A stretch of DNA of 64,000 nucleotides, from NCBI GenBank assembly GCA_026261815.1, contig JAMPIT010000230.1:2055501-2119500 (forward strand), written 5' to 3'. The position numbers and the translations under genes are program-made. The first letter of the stretch is position 1; each line of letters begins with the position of its first letter. Below the pieces are notes generated by a model that was not told where the DNA came from, searched no databases, and saw only the letters and a list, made by a program, of their open reading frames with translations. The stretch comes from Monarcha castaneiventris obscurior. Lineage: Eukaryota > Chordata > Aves > Passeriformes > Monarchidae. Positions 46,505 through 59,149 of this stretch are shown here, one piece after another.

Positions 46505-46740
46505 TACATATGGCTGATAAAAATCCTTCAAGGAATATCACCCATGACAGCCGAGGACATTTTGATTTTGAAAGTGTGCATTTTGCGGTATCAAGGGGTC
46601 AACAATTAGGTGGACTAGCTCTCTGCTGCGTTTTGAAAGCCATTAAGGCCGTGGCTCCAAAGAGCAGAGCTATTCTGAGGTGGTTTCCCCAGAGATTGGC
46701 CTTGCTCCACCTGTTTAAAGCTTTGTACAGGTCATTTTGC
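46505..46740. other. short stretch between the LTR and an old CR1 piece
   Basis: Nothing certain. It may be a still more decayed part of the CR1 copy on the right. Confidence 0.4.
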
Positions 46741-47070
46741 AGTGATATAGAACATATAGGGGTGAGGAACACTTTATGGCGTTACAGATGACACAGAAAT
46801 TTGCAGGCTAGAGAATGAAGAAGATATGGGTTACTCAGAGATATGGATTGTGTACTTAACTGGTCATGGTTCAGCAGGATGCTTTTAGCCCAGCTAAATT
46901 GAAGGGAATCCCTCTGGGAGGGAAGAATGCAAGGCTGTGCTTACAGAAGAGCCAGCTCTGTGTTTGAAAGCAGTGTCTTGAGGAACGACTTCAGGGTCAT
47001 TGTGATAACCTCTCAAGATGAGCTCTCACCATGGTGATTCCGTGAGGGAAAGGAAAAAAAAAAGGATAAT
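46741..47070 (+). mobile_element. probable old CR1 LINE fragment (ORF2 internal)
   Basis: Blocks resemble the middle of old CR1 ORF2: 'TTACAGATGACACAGAAATT', 'GGAGGGAAGAATGCAAGGCT', 'AACGACTTCAGGGTCATTGT', 'GATAACCTCTCAAGATGAGC' in the right order and spacing. The protein frame is destroyed. This is weaker than the other CR1 calls. An alignment would decide it. Confidence 0.45.
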
Positions 47071-47545
47071 CTTCAGAGCAGCTAAAAAGGTAGGTAATAA
47101 CAGCTGGGACACGGAAAATACAGTCTTGGGAGAGGGCTGTGCTGAGTCCAGACATGCTGGGAAATCAGGTGGGAAGAAGAGTTCAGAGAGACACCCAGAG
47201 ATGGATGATCGTATTTGGAAATCAGATAAATTCACCCCCAAACTAGACCTCAGCCCCCTGAGGCTGAAGACAACAGACCATTGAGCTGTCTGCAGAGAGA
47301 TGGTGGACTGAGCTCTCTCCAGCTGGAGCTCATCTCTGAGATCCTTTTTAAGGGTGGAGCTGGAGCAGTGGTGGCCCCGTGGACCAGTGAGGCTTTGGCT
47401 GTGATGCCTGATTTTCCTTACTTCTTTTCACATCTGGCAGCTGTTTCTGGACCACAGTAAGGTAAACCTGATGAGCTTCAGGCTCTCCTAAAAGGTCCCA
47501 GAAAGGACTCCTGCATGGGAGTCGTTGGGTTTCTTAAGGCCAAAC
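47071..47545. other. unique or unrecognised sequence between two CR1 copies
   Basis: The left part may continue the old CR1 fragment. No exon or RNA is recognised. Confidence 0.4.
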
Positions 47546-48270
47546 CACAGAATAATTAAGGTTGGAAAAGACCTCTAAGATCATTGAGTCCAGTTGTTAC
47601 CCCAGTGCTGCCATGTCCCCCACTAAACCCTGTCCCCAGGTGTCACACCCATGTGCCTTTGGAACATTTTCCAGGACAGTGATTCCACCACTTCTCTTGG
47701 CAATCTGTTCCAATGCCTGAACACTCTTTCAGTGAATAAATCATTCCTAATATCCAACCTAAACCTCCCCTGGTGCAACTCAAGTCCGTTTCCTCTGATC
47801 CTGTCACTTGTTGCCCTGGGGGAGAGCCAAACCCCACCTGCCTGCACCCTCCTGTAAGGGAGTTGTAGAGAGTGAGAAGGTGCCCCCTGAGCCTCCTTTT
47901 CTCCAGGCTGAGCCCCCCCAGCTCCCTCAGCTGCTCCTCATCAGCCTGGTCCTCCAGACCTTTCCCCAGCTCTGTTGCCCCTCTCTGGACTTCCTCCAGC
48001 CCCTCAATGTCCTTCTCGTCATGAGGGGCTCAAAAACAACCTCAGCACTTGAGCTGTGGCCTCACCAGTGCCAAGTACAGGGGAAGAATCACTTCCCTGC
48101 TGGCCACATTATTTCTGACACAGGCCAGGTGCCATTGGCCTTCTTGGCCACCTAAGCACAGCTGGCTCACACTCAGCTGGCTGCTCACCAGCCCCAGGTC
48201 CTTTTCCTCTGGGCAGCTTCCCAGCCACCCTGCCCCAGTTCATGACTCGCTGGGCTGTGATGCAGGAGGC
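47546..48270 (-). mobile_element. CR1 LINE, about 725 bp 3' fragment with ORF2 C-terminus
   Basis: The longest CR1 copy of the window. On the plus strand it starts with the inverted tail ('CACAGAATAATTAAGGTTGG', 'AAAAGACCTCTAAGATCATT') and runs through 'CTTCTCTTGGCAATCTGTTC', 'CTCCTTTTCTCCAGGCTGAG', 'CTCTCTGGACTTCCTCCAGC', 'CACTTGAGCTGTGGCCTCAC' to about 'GGGCTGTGATGCAGG'. The minus-strand frame 47623-47847 still reads the end of the CR1 ORF2 protein, including RFRLDIR and [10 protein letters not shown] strings. Further upstream the frame is broken. The subfamily differs from the copies at 1488, 17332 and 19706. Confidence 0.95.
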
Positions 48271-48540
48271 CACTTAGATGAGGCAACACTCCCTTAACGC
48301 CAGAGGTTCCTGTTCCTGTGTGGGTACAGGGAGGAAGGCACTCCTGTGCAGGTGAGTGTGCAGCCACATCCCCGGGATGCTCATCACCACTGCTGACGTC
48401 CAGGGCAGCACCCTGACTCTCTGCTCACCCAGCCAGGGATTTTGCCTTCCCCCCCCCGTTCATTTGCCCTTCAAATTCTTTGAAGCACACAATTTATACA
48501 AGAGGGAGCTGGCTGCCTTTTGCCTCCCCCACAAAACAAA
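48271..48540. other. short unique spacer
   Basis: Contains a C9 run near 48450. Nothing else is recognised. Confidence 0.5.
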
Positions 48541-48582
48541 AGGAGAGAGACACACACAGAGAGACAGAGAGAGAGAGAGGGA
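48541..48582 (+). repeat. (AG)n/(AC)n purine-rich microsatellite
   Basis: AGGAGAGAGACACACACAG followed by AGAGAC and a (GA)6-type run. Confidence 0.85.
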
Positions 48583-48599
48583 TGTATAGATAAAGAAAA

Positions 48600-48960
48600 A
48601 GCTCCAGAAGAACAACCTCACAGCTGACAGCTCAGCCAGCGTCTCCCCCGGGGACAGGAACGCATTATATTAACTGTGATACACCGAGGAGCCCTGCGCA
48701 TACATCACTTTCCAAAATGTTTTTAAAAGTTCATTAACTTCCAGTGGAAAGTTGTGGCTGCATCAGTTGCCTCCGAGCCATTTTCGCCGACTCTTGGCCT
48801 CCGCTGGGGAATACTTTGTTGATTTAGATGGGTCTATTAGAAAGTGTAAGTCTGCTGGGATATATAAAAGGCAAAGCTTCACTCTCCTGAACATTTCCTT
48901 AGTGCAGCACTTTAAAAATTGCACGGGAAGCAGGCTTTGAATGCCTTGCTGCTTTTTAAC
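48600..48960 (+). promoter_or_regulatory. candidate conserved non-coding block with a TATA box
   Basis: The sequence looks like constrained non-coding DNA: no repeat, balanced base use, isolated CpGs. It holds a consensus TATA box TATATAAAAG at 48861-48870 in 'GGGATATATAAAAGGC'. A start site would be expected near 48893-48902. An open frame at 48752-48940 crosses the region, but no protein family is recognised. This could be a promoter or only a sequence match, and conservation is not tested. Confidence 0.3.
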
Positions 48961-51900
48961 GGCTGGACTTTCAGCTTGGATGTTTCAACTTGGTTAGTAA
49001 CCTGTAAATGACACCAATAAAAGGAATTTGAAAGGGGAGGGAAGAGAAAAGAGATGAGATTCATCCAGCATTCCTATGGCTTCTGGGAATTTGTTTCTAA
49101 CCAGTAATAAAAACACCTGGCACCCAGTGAAGTCCGTGTGCTGGAAAATTGGATGTGACCCACCTTCCCAAGGGAAAAGTTGTGGGTTTGAGGGTTTTTT
49201 CGGGGGGAGATGGAGGAGGAAGGATCATGTCTATAATATCAGAGCAGGGAGAATAGTGGGGTGAAATATTATCAGAGTTGTCTCCAATGCTTTTTGGAGA
49301 AGGTCTCCCAAAATTGATACGTCTCTCTCCCTCAACAAATAATTAAATTTTGTTTTCATTCCTATCTCTTTCATGACCTCAGGTGCCAAAATTCCCTCAC
49401 ATTCTGTATTTTCCCTTCCTTTTTATTCTCTTTTCCTCCAATTAAACTCATGCAAAATTAGAAAAAGAAAGGGATTAAAAAAAAAAGGAGATATCAAACT
49501 GCAATCTTCATTTAAAAGCGAGAAAAATGCCAACTGTTTGCTAAATGTATTTAATACATTTATCCTTCCTTCTTCTCAATCAGACCAGATTTTTCTCAGT
49601 GGCCAAAGGGAAACTGCTGTATGTGTCTGGCTCTGACATGCGCTGTACATCGTTAAACCTAATACATATTTATTTAAAATATTAATGCAGATGAATGAGC
49701 GCTGCCTGGCTGATAAGCGTGCTCAGAAGAGACTTTTGTGCACATTGTCTTCTGGTGCTCACAGAGCTTCATCCAGGAGCCTTGCTGGAAGGAGAAATAT
49801 ACGGGAGAGTAAAGGTTTGCTTCTGCCCTATAGGAATTTTTTAATTACTGTTTTGACAGAGAACAAGTTTAACTGGCTCTTCAGCCACATAAGGTCATTG
49901 CTATCACAGACCATAAAGAAGATACAAAAATGAGGTAATAAAGTATATGGGCTGTGTATGTCTGGCAATTTAACATTATTCTTGTAACCCTGTGAGTCAC
50001 CTGTGACTAATTTAAAAATGCTGATGCACTTAGATGAAAGCCACAGTAAACCACCTAAATCAGATTCTGAGAGCAGTAAACACTGGGGGTGGGGAGGAGG
50101 ATGGGGGTGAGGAGGGGACCCAAGCTTTTATCTCAAAAGATGCAGTCAAGATGTGCCCTGGTCACAGATGCCTGCTTTGCACAAGCATCCCGACGTGCTG
50201 CTCACCCCCTGCATGCCTGTGTGGTGCCCGAGGGCTTTCCCTCCAGAGTAGGAGCTGAAAAAGGTCAAATCCAGAGGGTTTTGAGTAGGCACTGGCTCCC
50301 AGGGGTGAACAACAAGTTCCAGTGAGTGCCAGTGCTGAGCTCCCACTGAATGGGCTCTGGGGGTTACTGGGTATCTGGTCCCAGCATCTCTTTGGGTGTT
50401 GCTAAAGGTGTTTTATCCCAAATAAAGGGAGGGCAGAGACAGGAACTGCTGCTTCTGCTGCCCTGTGGCCAAGAGACCCTACCTGTGTCAAATTTGGAGT
50501 ACTGCTATTTCCATTTCTTTTTCCCTCTGTTCTTCACCAGCAGCTGCTTGTTTGTTTTTCAGCAGTCGGTGTCATGGGGCTGGAGGAAGGTTTTTTTGTA
50601 GTTAAACAATATTTTCAGGCAGGTACCCAGAGCAAAGAGGCTCCAGGTTTGGGCTGCTGGCTGCAAAGATGTGCACGTGCCCTCCATGGCCCTTTGCCGT
50701 GGGGACTGAGCCCTCAGCAGGGTTACAGAGTCATTTTGTCCTGACGAGACCAATACAAAATCAGCTCCAAAATCCCACTTGTCCCCGTGCCCCCACCTGT
50801 GTGTTCTGAGTCCTTGCCTTGCAGGGATCAATGCACAGCTCAGCCTGGGGTGAGTGGGTTCAGGGAAATGAACCAGTGGGAAACTATTTTCTTGTTTGGG
50901 ATGGTTTTTGCTGCCTTAGCTCTCTGACCCAGCTGCCTGCAGAGGGAGGGCGGGTGCCTACAGGGAAAGGATGGGATGCCCAGCCAGGACTGGGGTGGAC
51001 GCTGGGATTCCCAGTGATTCCTGCTGAGTTAAGGATTCAGGAAATATCCCACATCTGGAGAGAGCTCTTCCTTCCCCATCTCCCCTACCCCATGTGGGGA
51101 TGCAATGAGGCCTTTCACATGCTGGTGCTGAGCATTTTGTTTCCATGCAGAACAGCACCAGAGGAGCATTTTTAATGTAATACTTCAGTTATTTTCTACC
51201 CACAAAGCCAGGATTTCCACAATAACTGTAAAACAGAGACAAACATTTTCCCTACGACCATTGTTTTGGGCTGTGAATTAGTACTGCCTCTAAGAAACCC
51301 AATTTTGGAGCTCTCTTGAGGGGGAATGAGGTGAATTCCTGATGTGGAAAGCAGGCAGGGAAAGGAGAGCAGATACATAATCACAGGGGCTGGGGACACT
51401 TGAAGGAAACAGCGATGGTCGATAGGTATTGATCCCCTCTTTGATGTGTTCAGCAGCTGCAGGCTGGGGAAAAAAAGCCTTTTGTTCCTCCTGAGAAGGT
51501 GCAGGAGGTGGGTTGTGCTCGCTGGCCCCTGGAGCAGATGGGCCAGAGCTTTTTTTGTGTGCTCTGGGGCACAGGGAAGGCGGGTCTGTGGTGGGAAGGA
51601 AGGGATGCTCCCGTGCTGAACAGCCCCAAACCCGGGTTTTCTGCTGAAATTTCATCAGAGTAACCCAAGGCAGCATTACCCAGGGCTCCTGTGGGATTGC
51701 ACAGCCCCATGGGGCATGTGCCACTTGATTTTGGAAGCCAAGTCATTCCAGCTGGTGGTAATGGGGAAGATCTGCCATGACCTACTATGCCCTGCTGGTA
51801 AATCCCAGGTTTCAGAGTGGTTCTGCCCTACCTAGTGCAGGACCCAGGGCTTTGGAGGGCTCCTGCAGAAGGCAGCTGCGAGAAGAGAAAGGCATGATGG

Positions 51901-53929
51901 ACTGCAGGGGGACAGAGATGCAGAAAGGATGCTGCAGGATGAGCCATCAGGGCCCAGAAGGCCCCTCAGGGCAGGGAGGAGGGCAGTGGATCTCTGTTAG
52001 AGGCCGGGTTGGTGCTGCCGGTCTCGGGAGACAAGGTGATCACCTGAGTAAAGCATCCTCCCTTTTTCACTCCTCCCCTGATGCAGCCATCAGAGCGATG
52101 GTGCCTTCCCTGGGCTGGGAATCTGGACATGCCAGTTTTCCTCCTGTCTCTGACCTGGCCCGTGGTGTGGTTTAGGTTGAGTCACTCCACCTCTCCCTGC
52201 TTCCCTTTCTCCTCAGTGCTTTGTCTTGTCAGACGAGCCCGTGAGCTCTCTGCTGCCGGTGCTGCCTCTTGTGTGTGTGCTCATGTGTAGCACAACGAGA
52301 CACCAAAACCTACCACTGACCTCCAGCCCTCACTGAAATGCAGAAAACAATGATTTGTTTCAGGCAGTTTTAGCAAGAAAGGCCTTGACATTCAACACTC
52401 GAATTTTTTACTTCCCCGGTAATGCGATTTCTGCCCCCCAAAAAAGTTGCAGTATTGGCATCACTACGACACAGAGTGAAAAAGGTGACTTGGGAACAAG
52501 CTTTACCTGAGTGTTTTCTCTGAATAATGAAGTCTGAGATATGGTGACAGGGTCTTGTGGAAAGATTTCAACATTTTTGACAGAAATGATAGCATTTTTC
52601 AGCTAAATCCTAAACATTTACAAATGGTGATTTGAAAGGGAAGAGGGGGAAAAAAAGAACAAGCTGTTTGCTTAGACTTGGTGAAAAATAGGAGAATACC
52701 ATTGAAAGCCTTGGTTTTGAGTCAAAAGTTAAGTTTTGACAGAATCCTATATTTCATGAAGAAAAACCTCTTAATAGTAAGACATCGATTGAGCGACTCT
52801 GTTCCTCCCAGAATCCCAACAAGACACACAGTGCTGCACAAAACCGGGGAGACAGACAGAACCTGTTCCAGGCAGCTTCCAAACACGCAGGCTCTTATCC
52901 CTCACTTTAGATTTCTTCACTTTGTAACGTATATTTTGAGAAATGGAGGCAAAGCCTAGGAGCAAAATTGCCCAGTGTGTGACTTTCTGACATATAATCA
53001 ATTGTCTGCTCACTGACTACGGTCTGGCTGTGTTAATATGTCCGTGAAGTCCTTCAATTTATCAGGCAGGGCAGAAGCATCTCTGATCCTAGAGCTGGCT
53101 GGCAATAATAGAGGGGGAGCAAAGTACCCAAATATAGCCACTCTTCCCTGAAGTAACTTATCATCCAGTCTATATTCATGGATTAGCCTGCGCTGGGGTT
53201 TTCAGCCTCTGCCAAGCTTGCAAACTGTGCACTGATTTTCACTCAGGATGTGTGAACAACAGTTTGGGTTGGGAAAATGTTAAGCAGTGTATAGTAGTAA
53301 GGTGTTTCTTGATAGGATCTTTTGAAAAAAAGAAGTTTTGGAAGGAAAATCTTTTATGGATCAAACATGTTTCTTTTTGGGGGATTTACGATTGCCTTAA
53401 TCACACTAAACCATTAAATTGTCTTATCCTCTGGGCAACTGTGACACAGGCATCATCCAAGGAAAACCGTGTGGAAATCCTTTTTTATATGATAAAACCA
53501 CATCAGATATGCTACTGCAGACCTTCCAGGAAAACCCTTCTTAGGGCACAAATGTGGACTTGATTGAGGCTTGGACTATAAAAATATTTGCATTTTGGGT
53601 GCTTGGCACCCATATGGGAGGCAAGCAAGGAGCTGAGACACCATGTGACTGTGGCAAGAGAGTGGCAGCAGCCAAGGTGTCCCAAGACACAAACTTACCC
53701 CAGTTCCTTTTCATCCAGCTTCCAAACCCGCAGTGATCCATGGGAAGGATGTTTGCCCTTTGCAAACATCCAAGCTTTCCCCTCTGTTCTGCCCTTTAGC
53801 AATGGCAATCAGAGCATTTCTCTGCTGAGACCTTTATTCTTTGTTCCTTTGTTTTTTTTCTCTGCTCCCTCTTTTATTTGTGTGCTTCAAGGGGTTCAGC
53901 TGGAGAGGGAGTCTCACCGATGGAGGTGA
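48961..53929. other. about 5 kb of unique sequence, no gene recognised
   Basis: 49650-50035 is AT-rich, repeat-free and CpG-poor and could be conserved non-coding DNA. 50940-52260 is GC-richer, with overlapping open frames on both strands (51290-51724 -, 51777-52175 +), none recognisable. 52430-53200 is AT-rich. No repeat family is seen in the whole interval, which is notable next to the transposon-rich 44.8-48.3 kb zone. Confidence 0.4.
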
Positions 53930-54200
53930 GCTGAGCACCCCTCATCCGTGTAAACTTTGCCAGGCGACAGCCCCCAGTGCAGCTGAAGCTTGGACTAGAT
54001 TAAAGAAAAATATAATAGGGATTTTTAATTTCCCTGTGTGGAGCTGGGAGATGAAGAGCCACCACGAGAGAGGTTTGCCAGGGGCGGTGAGTAGATGAGA
54101 ATGTCAAGCCCGGTGAGAAACTACTGAGAAGTACTGGAGCAGCATTTTTATTCGGAAGGAGTTCTCATCTCCAGCACTCGCTGCTCCGGGCGCCAAGCTG
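53930..54200. other. possible conserved non-coding segment
   Basis: Combines an AT-rich centre (AAGAAAAATATAATAGGGA and TTTTTAATTTCC) with CpG-containing edges (CCAGGCGACAG, CCGGGCGCC). It resembles non-coding constrained DNA, with no clear transcription-factor cluster. Weak. Confidence 0.2.
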
Positions 54201-54839
54201 GAGCACAAAATGAGATCCCTGGGGTCCTACCGACAGGACAACATCTGAAGAGGCTGCTCAATTCCAATCACATGGCTGTTGTCACTCCCAATCTCCCCAC
54301 GTTCTCCACGTGAGGGGAATGAAACATGAGCTTGGGGGCTCCACTGCCACCTGTCCCATGCAGGCTGCAAGGTGGGGACAAGGGTTTCTTGGGGTGATGT
54401 CAGGTGTTTCTTGAAGCTGCTGCTAATGGGACCCTCCTCCTGCATAGCTTGCTGTGCTATCCACCATCTTTTGGTGGCTACAGCAAGTACCCCGTGTTTT
54501 GTCTCCTAAGCCCTGAGTTTGTATCGCTTGGCTTTTCACAGCACCTCTGGTCCTGATGGGAAATAATTTTCAAAAGCACTGGCATAATTCGAGTCATAAA
54601 TGCCGTCTTCCAGCAGGACTTAGGATCCTGCACACCATTTCAGATGGAATTCAAAGGGAGTTAAACCAGGGCCCTGCACAGAGAGGCTGGACATCCCGTC
54701 ACTCCCTTCCTGCAGGGATTCCTGTGGTTCCTCCAGACCTTCACAGTGGACAAGCTAACAAGAGTCAGACAGTGCAGTCAGTACCAGCATCTGTGTTTTA
54801 AGATTCAGAATAGGGCAAAAGCTGGTATTATATATTTCC
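54201..54839. other. unique sequence, no gene recognised
   Basis: Nothing is recognised. Confidence 0.5.
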
Positions 54840-54863
54840 TTTTTTTTTTTTCTTTTTTTTTTT
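54840..54863 (+). repeat. poly-T tract
   Basis: T11, C, T11. No retroelement body is recognised next to it. Confidence 0.85.
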
Positions 54864-57360
54864 GCACTAATAGCATCTTCTTGTTCAAGGTGCTGCAGAT
54901 TCATTTCTAGTGTGTATCCCAGAAGTACCCAAGCTCAAAGGAGAACAGAAGAAAAGTGTCAGACCATTTTGACATGGCTTTTCAACTCATAGTTTCTCCT
55001 AATTGTTTGGTGAAAAAATAGTTTTCAAAATTTAAAAGATACATGTTTTTTAGTTCCCTCTGTTACGTATCTATGAATATAGGCGCTTGCTGATTTCAAC
55101 CAAATTTGGCAGGATGAGATTTGTGCCAGAGTATCCCAAATTTTCTGAGGAAAAGGAAGGGAAAACAAAAGGACCTATGAGGGTTAAACTCCTAATACAT
55201 GCCCTGAAGTGGGAACAAGGCTCACCTTTTCAAATACTCATCTTTCAAACTAACCTCCCTCCCCTACACCAAAATCCTGGGACACAGATGCAAAGGAAGC
55301 CAGGTTTCCTCAATTTCTGCTTCCTGCCAAACGTTCAGGGAGTGTCTGGCTAACAGTTGGGGTTTTGGAAACTAAAAATGAGCTGGAGGCTCAAACCCCT
55401 GTTGCACATCAAGATACCAGAGTGCTTTGGCTTTGCTCGGTCCTTCTCCCTGCAGTGGTTAACTTGAATTAGCTCGTTTGAGAATGATGCCTTTTATCTG
55501 GCTGTCACATGCATGTTCAGAGTGAACAACGGCAAGGAGAATAGCACAAGAATAAAGGCCTTTGATGGGGATTTATGGAGGTCACGTGTCTTAATTTTGC
55601 AGGGGTGGAAGTGTGCACAGAGGGCCCGTGGAATGTGTGCTTGGCAGGCACCTGGGAGTCTGGAGACCTGGAGGAAATGGAGACAGGGGAGAAGGGAAAA
55701 TTCCTGGGGGGAGACAAAATAGACCCAGATGCACCTTTACTGACTGATTTTTCCCTTTCAGGATCAGGGGATCAAATGGTCTCTCCTTAAAGCTGCAAAC
55801 AGGTTGGAAGTGCACACGCAAGCCCATGGGCAAATTGTCCAGTTCTACCTAAATTTGGTGTCACAGGTGCCTTGAGGAGACATTTCAGATGTTTCATCAC
55901 TGGCTGGCTCCCCAGTGCTGTGTTGACACAAAGCTTTTGCATGGCTGGCAAGAGCTTTTGGAAAAGGTGGGACCGGCTCCACCAGCACTGGGGGGTTCCC
56001 AGCAGGCAGTGACCCCCCTGAGCACAGACCTGCTGCACCCTTTCCACCCATCAGGAGAGGCCTCAAACCCAAAAAAAGATCAGCATTTCCCTGCAAAACC
56101 CAGTCCTGTAGGGGCTGCTCAGTGGAGTTGGTGCCAACAGTGAGAGCCACAGCCGGTGACCCCAGTCAGAAGTGACCCCTCGACCCCACTGCTAAGGAGA
56201 TCTGGTGTCTCTTCTCCAAGGTGCTGGGACTGCAGGTGGGACCAGCCAACACTTCTTCAAGGGCTGGAAACAGTGTCCAAGTGCACTTGAGGATTTAGAG
56301 ACAGACAGAGGGTGGGTGCAGTGGAAGAAGGGATGCATTCAAGGAGAAAATGTCCAGGTTCTGTATTCCTGCAGAGGAGAAGAGGCTGCAGCCAAAGCCT
56401 GCTGCTGTCCCCTTTGCTTTATTGGTCCTGTCAGCAGGTTTGTGCTGTGCTGGCTGCTGTTTTCCCTCTCTCTTGAGAAAGCTGTAGCCCCAGGGGAGCA
56501 GAAAGTGCACCACTGAAATATTCAGGATGGGAACTGGAACTGGCAGTGTTGGCTGCTTTAAGGAGAGGCTGATGATCTGATCCCTGCCAGTAACATGTGG
56601 CTGCAGAACCAAACTCCTTTGGTTCATAGCAGGCAGCTCCTTGGTGGATCCTGAAACTCTTGACAGATGACATGCAAAGAAGTCCCTTCCTCTCCCTCCC
56701 AGCCTCTCTCCCTTGGCCCAGCTCCTTGCTTGACTCCTGATGAGGTCACAGAGATATTTCCTCCAGGTCAGTCTCATGAAATCTGGAAAAGCTACAGCAA
56801 AGATCATCTCTTTCTGTCACAGGAGGAAAGTGCCAGGGGAGACTGACAGAAAAAAATCGTGTGGAAGACCATGGGGCAACACAGGGTAACAGAGTGATTT
56901 TGGGACTCTGTTCTTGCATGCTCCCCTTCCCATCCCTGTATCTCCTTCCCCTTATCTCCTCGGTGGGTTGTGCCCCTTCCCAGCCCCGCAGGATGCTTGA
57001 GGTACAACAATGATTTTCCTCTTCCCTCGCACCGAAGGACTGCTGTGCACACGTATTCTCACAGCAAAGAGGGCCCTATTGAGTGCTGCTTGGCTCCAGC
57101 CTTGAAGCAATTTAGCAATCTGCCATCTTAAACTGTCTAATGACAGCTCTTCAAGCAATTGGAAGATTGCAGCCTTCAGTAAACTCTCGAGCTGAGTGAG
57201 AGCCGGTTTGTGCCTTCTCCACTCCCTCTTGGCACTCGCAGTGGAAGTCAGGCTGCTCCCCATGCTCTTGGCATGGCTTTAATGCAAAGGCAGGATTCTA
57301 GGGATGGGTTGAAGAGTGGCCAGGGTTAAGTCTACACTACTAAATAAAATGGGTTAGGTG
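54864..57360. other. unique sequence, no gene recognised
   Basis: About 2.5 kb. Open frames overlap on both strands (56205-56516 + and 56295-56807 -, 170 codons), without domains. 57080-57230 (CAATTTAGCAATC, CAAGCAATTGGAAG) is repeat-free and could be conserved non-coding sequence. Confidence 0.45.
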
Positions 57361-57404
57361 AAGTAAGTAAGTAAATAAAGAAATAAGTAAATAAATAAAT
57401 AAAG
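57361..57404 (+). repeat. (TAAA)n/(TAAG)n microsatellite
   Basis: About eleven tetranucleotide units, first AAGT, then mixed AAAG/AAAT, then perfect AAAT. Confidence 0.9.
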
Positions 57405-59149
57405 TAGCTTGCTCATGGGCACAGACAGCAGCTGGCAGAGTTTACAGGTCGATACATGACTCTTCTCCTCCTCAGGACAAGATGGCTGCATCCAAACCAC
57501 CCATCAAGGACGTGTCCTGGGATCAAGCATCAGCCTGAATCTGGGCTTGTGTCAAGAGTTCAAGGGCCAGAGCTTGGCCAGGACTGTTGTCCTAATGTCC
57601 TGGCTGATCTCAGGACCTTTTGGGGATATGCCTCAGCTGACCAAGTTTGGTGACATTTGGGTAGCCCCACACTGGTTGTGGTGTCTGTAGCCTTGGCTCC
57701 CCGTTGCTGTACTGGACGAGTGGCAAAGCAGCGTGTGGAGGGTTAGCACATACTCATGTTTGCTGTGCAGCACGTTCAGAGGCTCCAGTGGGATGCCAGG
57801 GAGTGCAAAAATGCAGCAGGGATCTACCCAGTCCCATCATAGCTCGGCCATCAAACTGGGTAGAACTGAAAAAAAAAGATCGTAGGTTCTCCATGGTACA
57901 AGGGGGAAAATGAGGCCTGGAAGGACCCAGAAACTCCTGGAAATGCTGAGGAGAGTGACCATAAGGAGCTGAGCTGTTGTTTTTCTAATAGCAGGATGCT
58001 GGCTGAGGGGAGATGGGGCAGGCAGGGCTGGAGTTCTCTCAGCTCTAATGAAGCTGTCAGGGAAGCAGCAATCAGAGTACACTCGCTTCCCAAAAGTAGG
58101 CTAAATCTGGCTGAAGAGATTACATTTTTTGACACATTCAAACCTGCCTGGGAAGCTGACAGCGCTCTTGCCTGAGGAAAGAAAAAATGAATAAAAGACA
58201 TGGTGTATTACATGTAAGGCCAGAGCAGTATGGAGGTTATGGGAAGAAAGGCTGTGTGAGGGTGATGCTTCACCCCCAGCCATGAGGAAGGCTCCTGCTC
58301 TTGCTCAGCTTGTCCACCACACCCTGCATCATTGCACACTTGGGCAGACCCCAATGGATCCCCTTCCTGCACCACCTTGGTCGTGCAGAAATTCACCCTC
58401 ACTGTGGGCACTGGAAACAAATTTCCAGGCCCCCATGAATGTCCTGAGCTTCCCACAGCTGGAAGGGTAGGAAGTTTCATACCATGACAAGGGAAGTCTG
58501 GGATGCAGATCTGCAATGAGAGTTGTGTGAGCAGGGCATGGTGTGACTGTGCTGGCAGCTGGCTTGGCTGGACACAAGGGTGATAAACTCAGCAGAGCTC
58601 CATGCAAGGGGAGAAGAGAGGGAATAGCATCATGGATGTGACTGGCAATGGCTTGGCATGCTTACAGAACCCAGACAAAGTACTTTGGCCAAACTGGTGT
58701 ACATCAGGGCTGGTTTCTTGTTCGTGGAGGTAGAGGACACTCACAGACCCACTTTCACCCTGGTTCTCCAGCTGCAACTCATCCCTGGTACAAACTGTAG
58801 GAGTGTTGTCCTCCCAAAGCACATGGGTGCAGCCCCCTGTGTATCTCAGGGCTGTGATAGGGAGGGGTGTGGAAGACAAAGCCAGCATGGGGGGCTCTCT
58901 GCCTGCAGCCATGACACTGAGGGGATGCTGTGCCAGAGGATGGCTGTGACTGCAGCTGCACCAAGGCAGATGTGCTCAGTCAGCTGGGGGACCTCACTGG
59001 GGGACACACACCACCTCGCTTGCTGACACCACACACCCCCTCCACATCGGGCACAGCAGCCAGAGTCAAAGCCTGAACCCACGGAGGGTTTTTGCCTCCA
59101 CCTCTTCCCACTGTGCCTTAGATTCCACAAGGCAAACCATGGAATTCCC
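57405..59149. other. unique sequence, no gene recognised
   Basis: About 1.7 kb of mid-GC DNA. Open frames on both strands (58589-58912 - and 58658-59026 +; 58846-59310 -, 154 codons) overlap. No domain or repeat is recognised. Confidence 0.45.
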
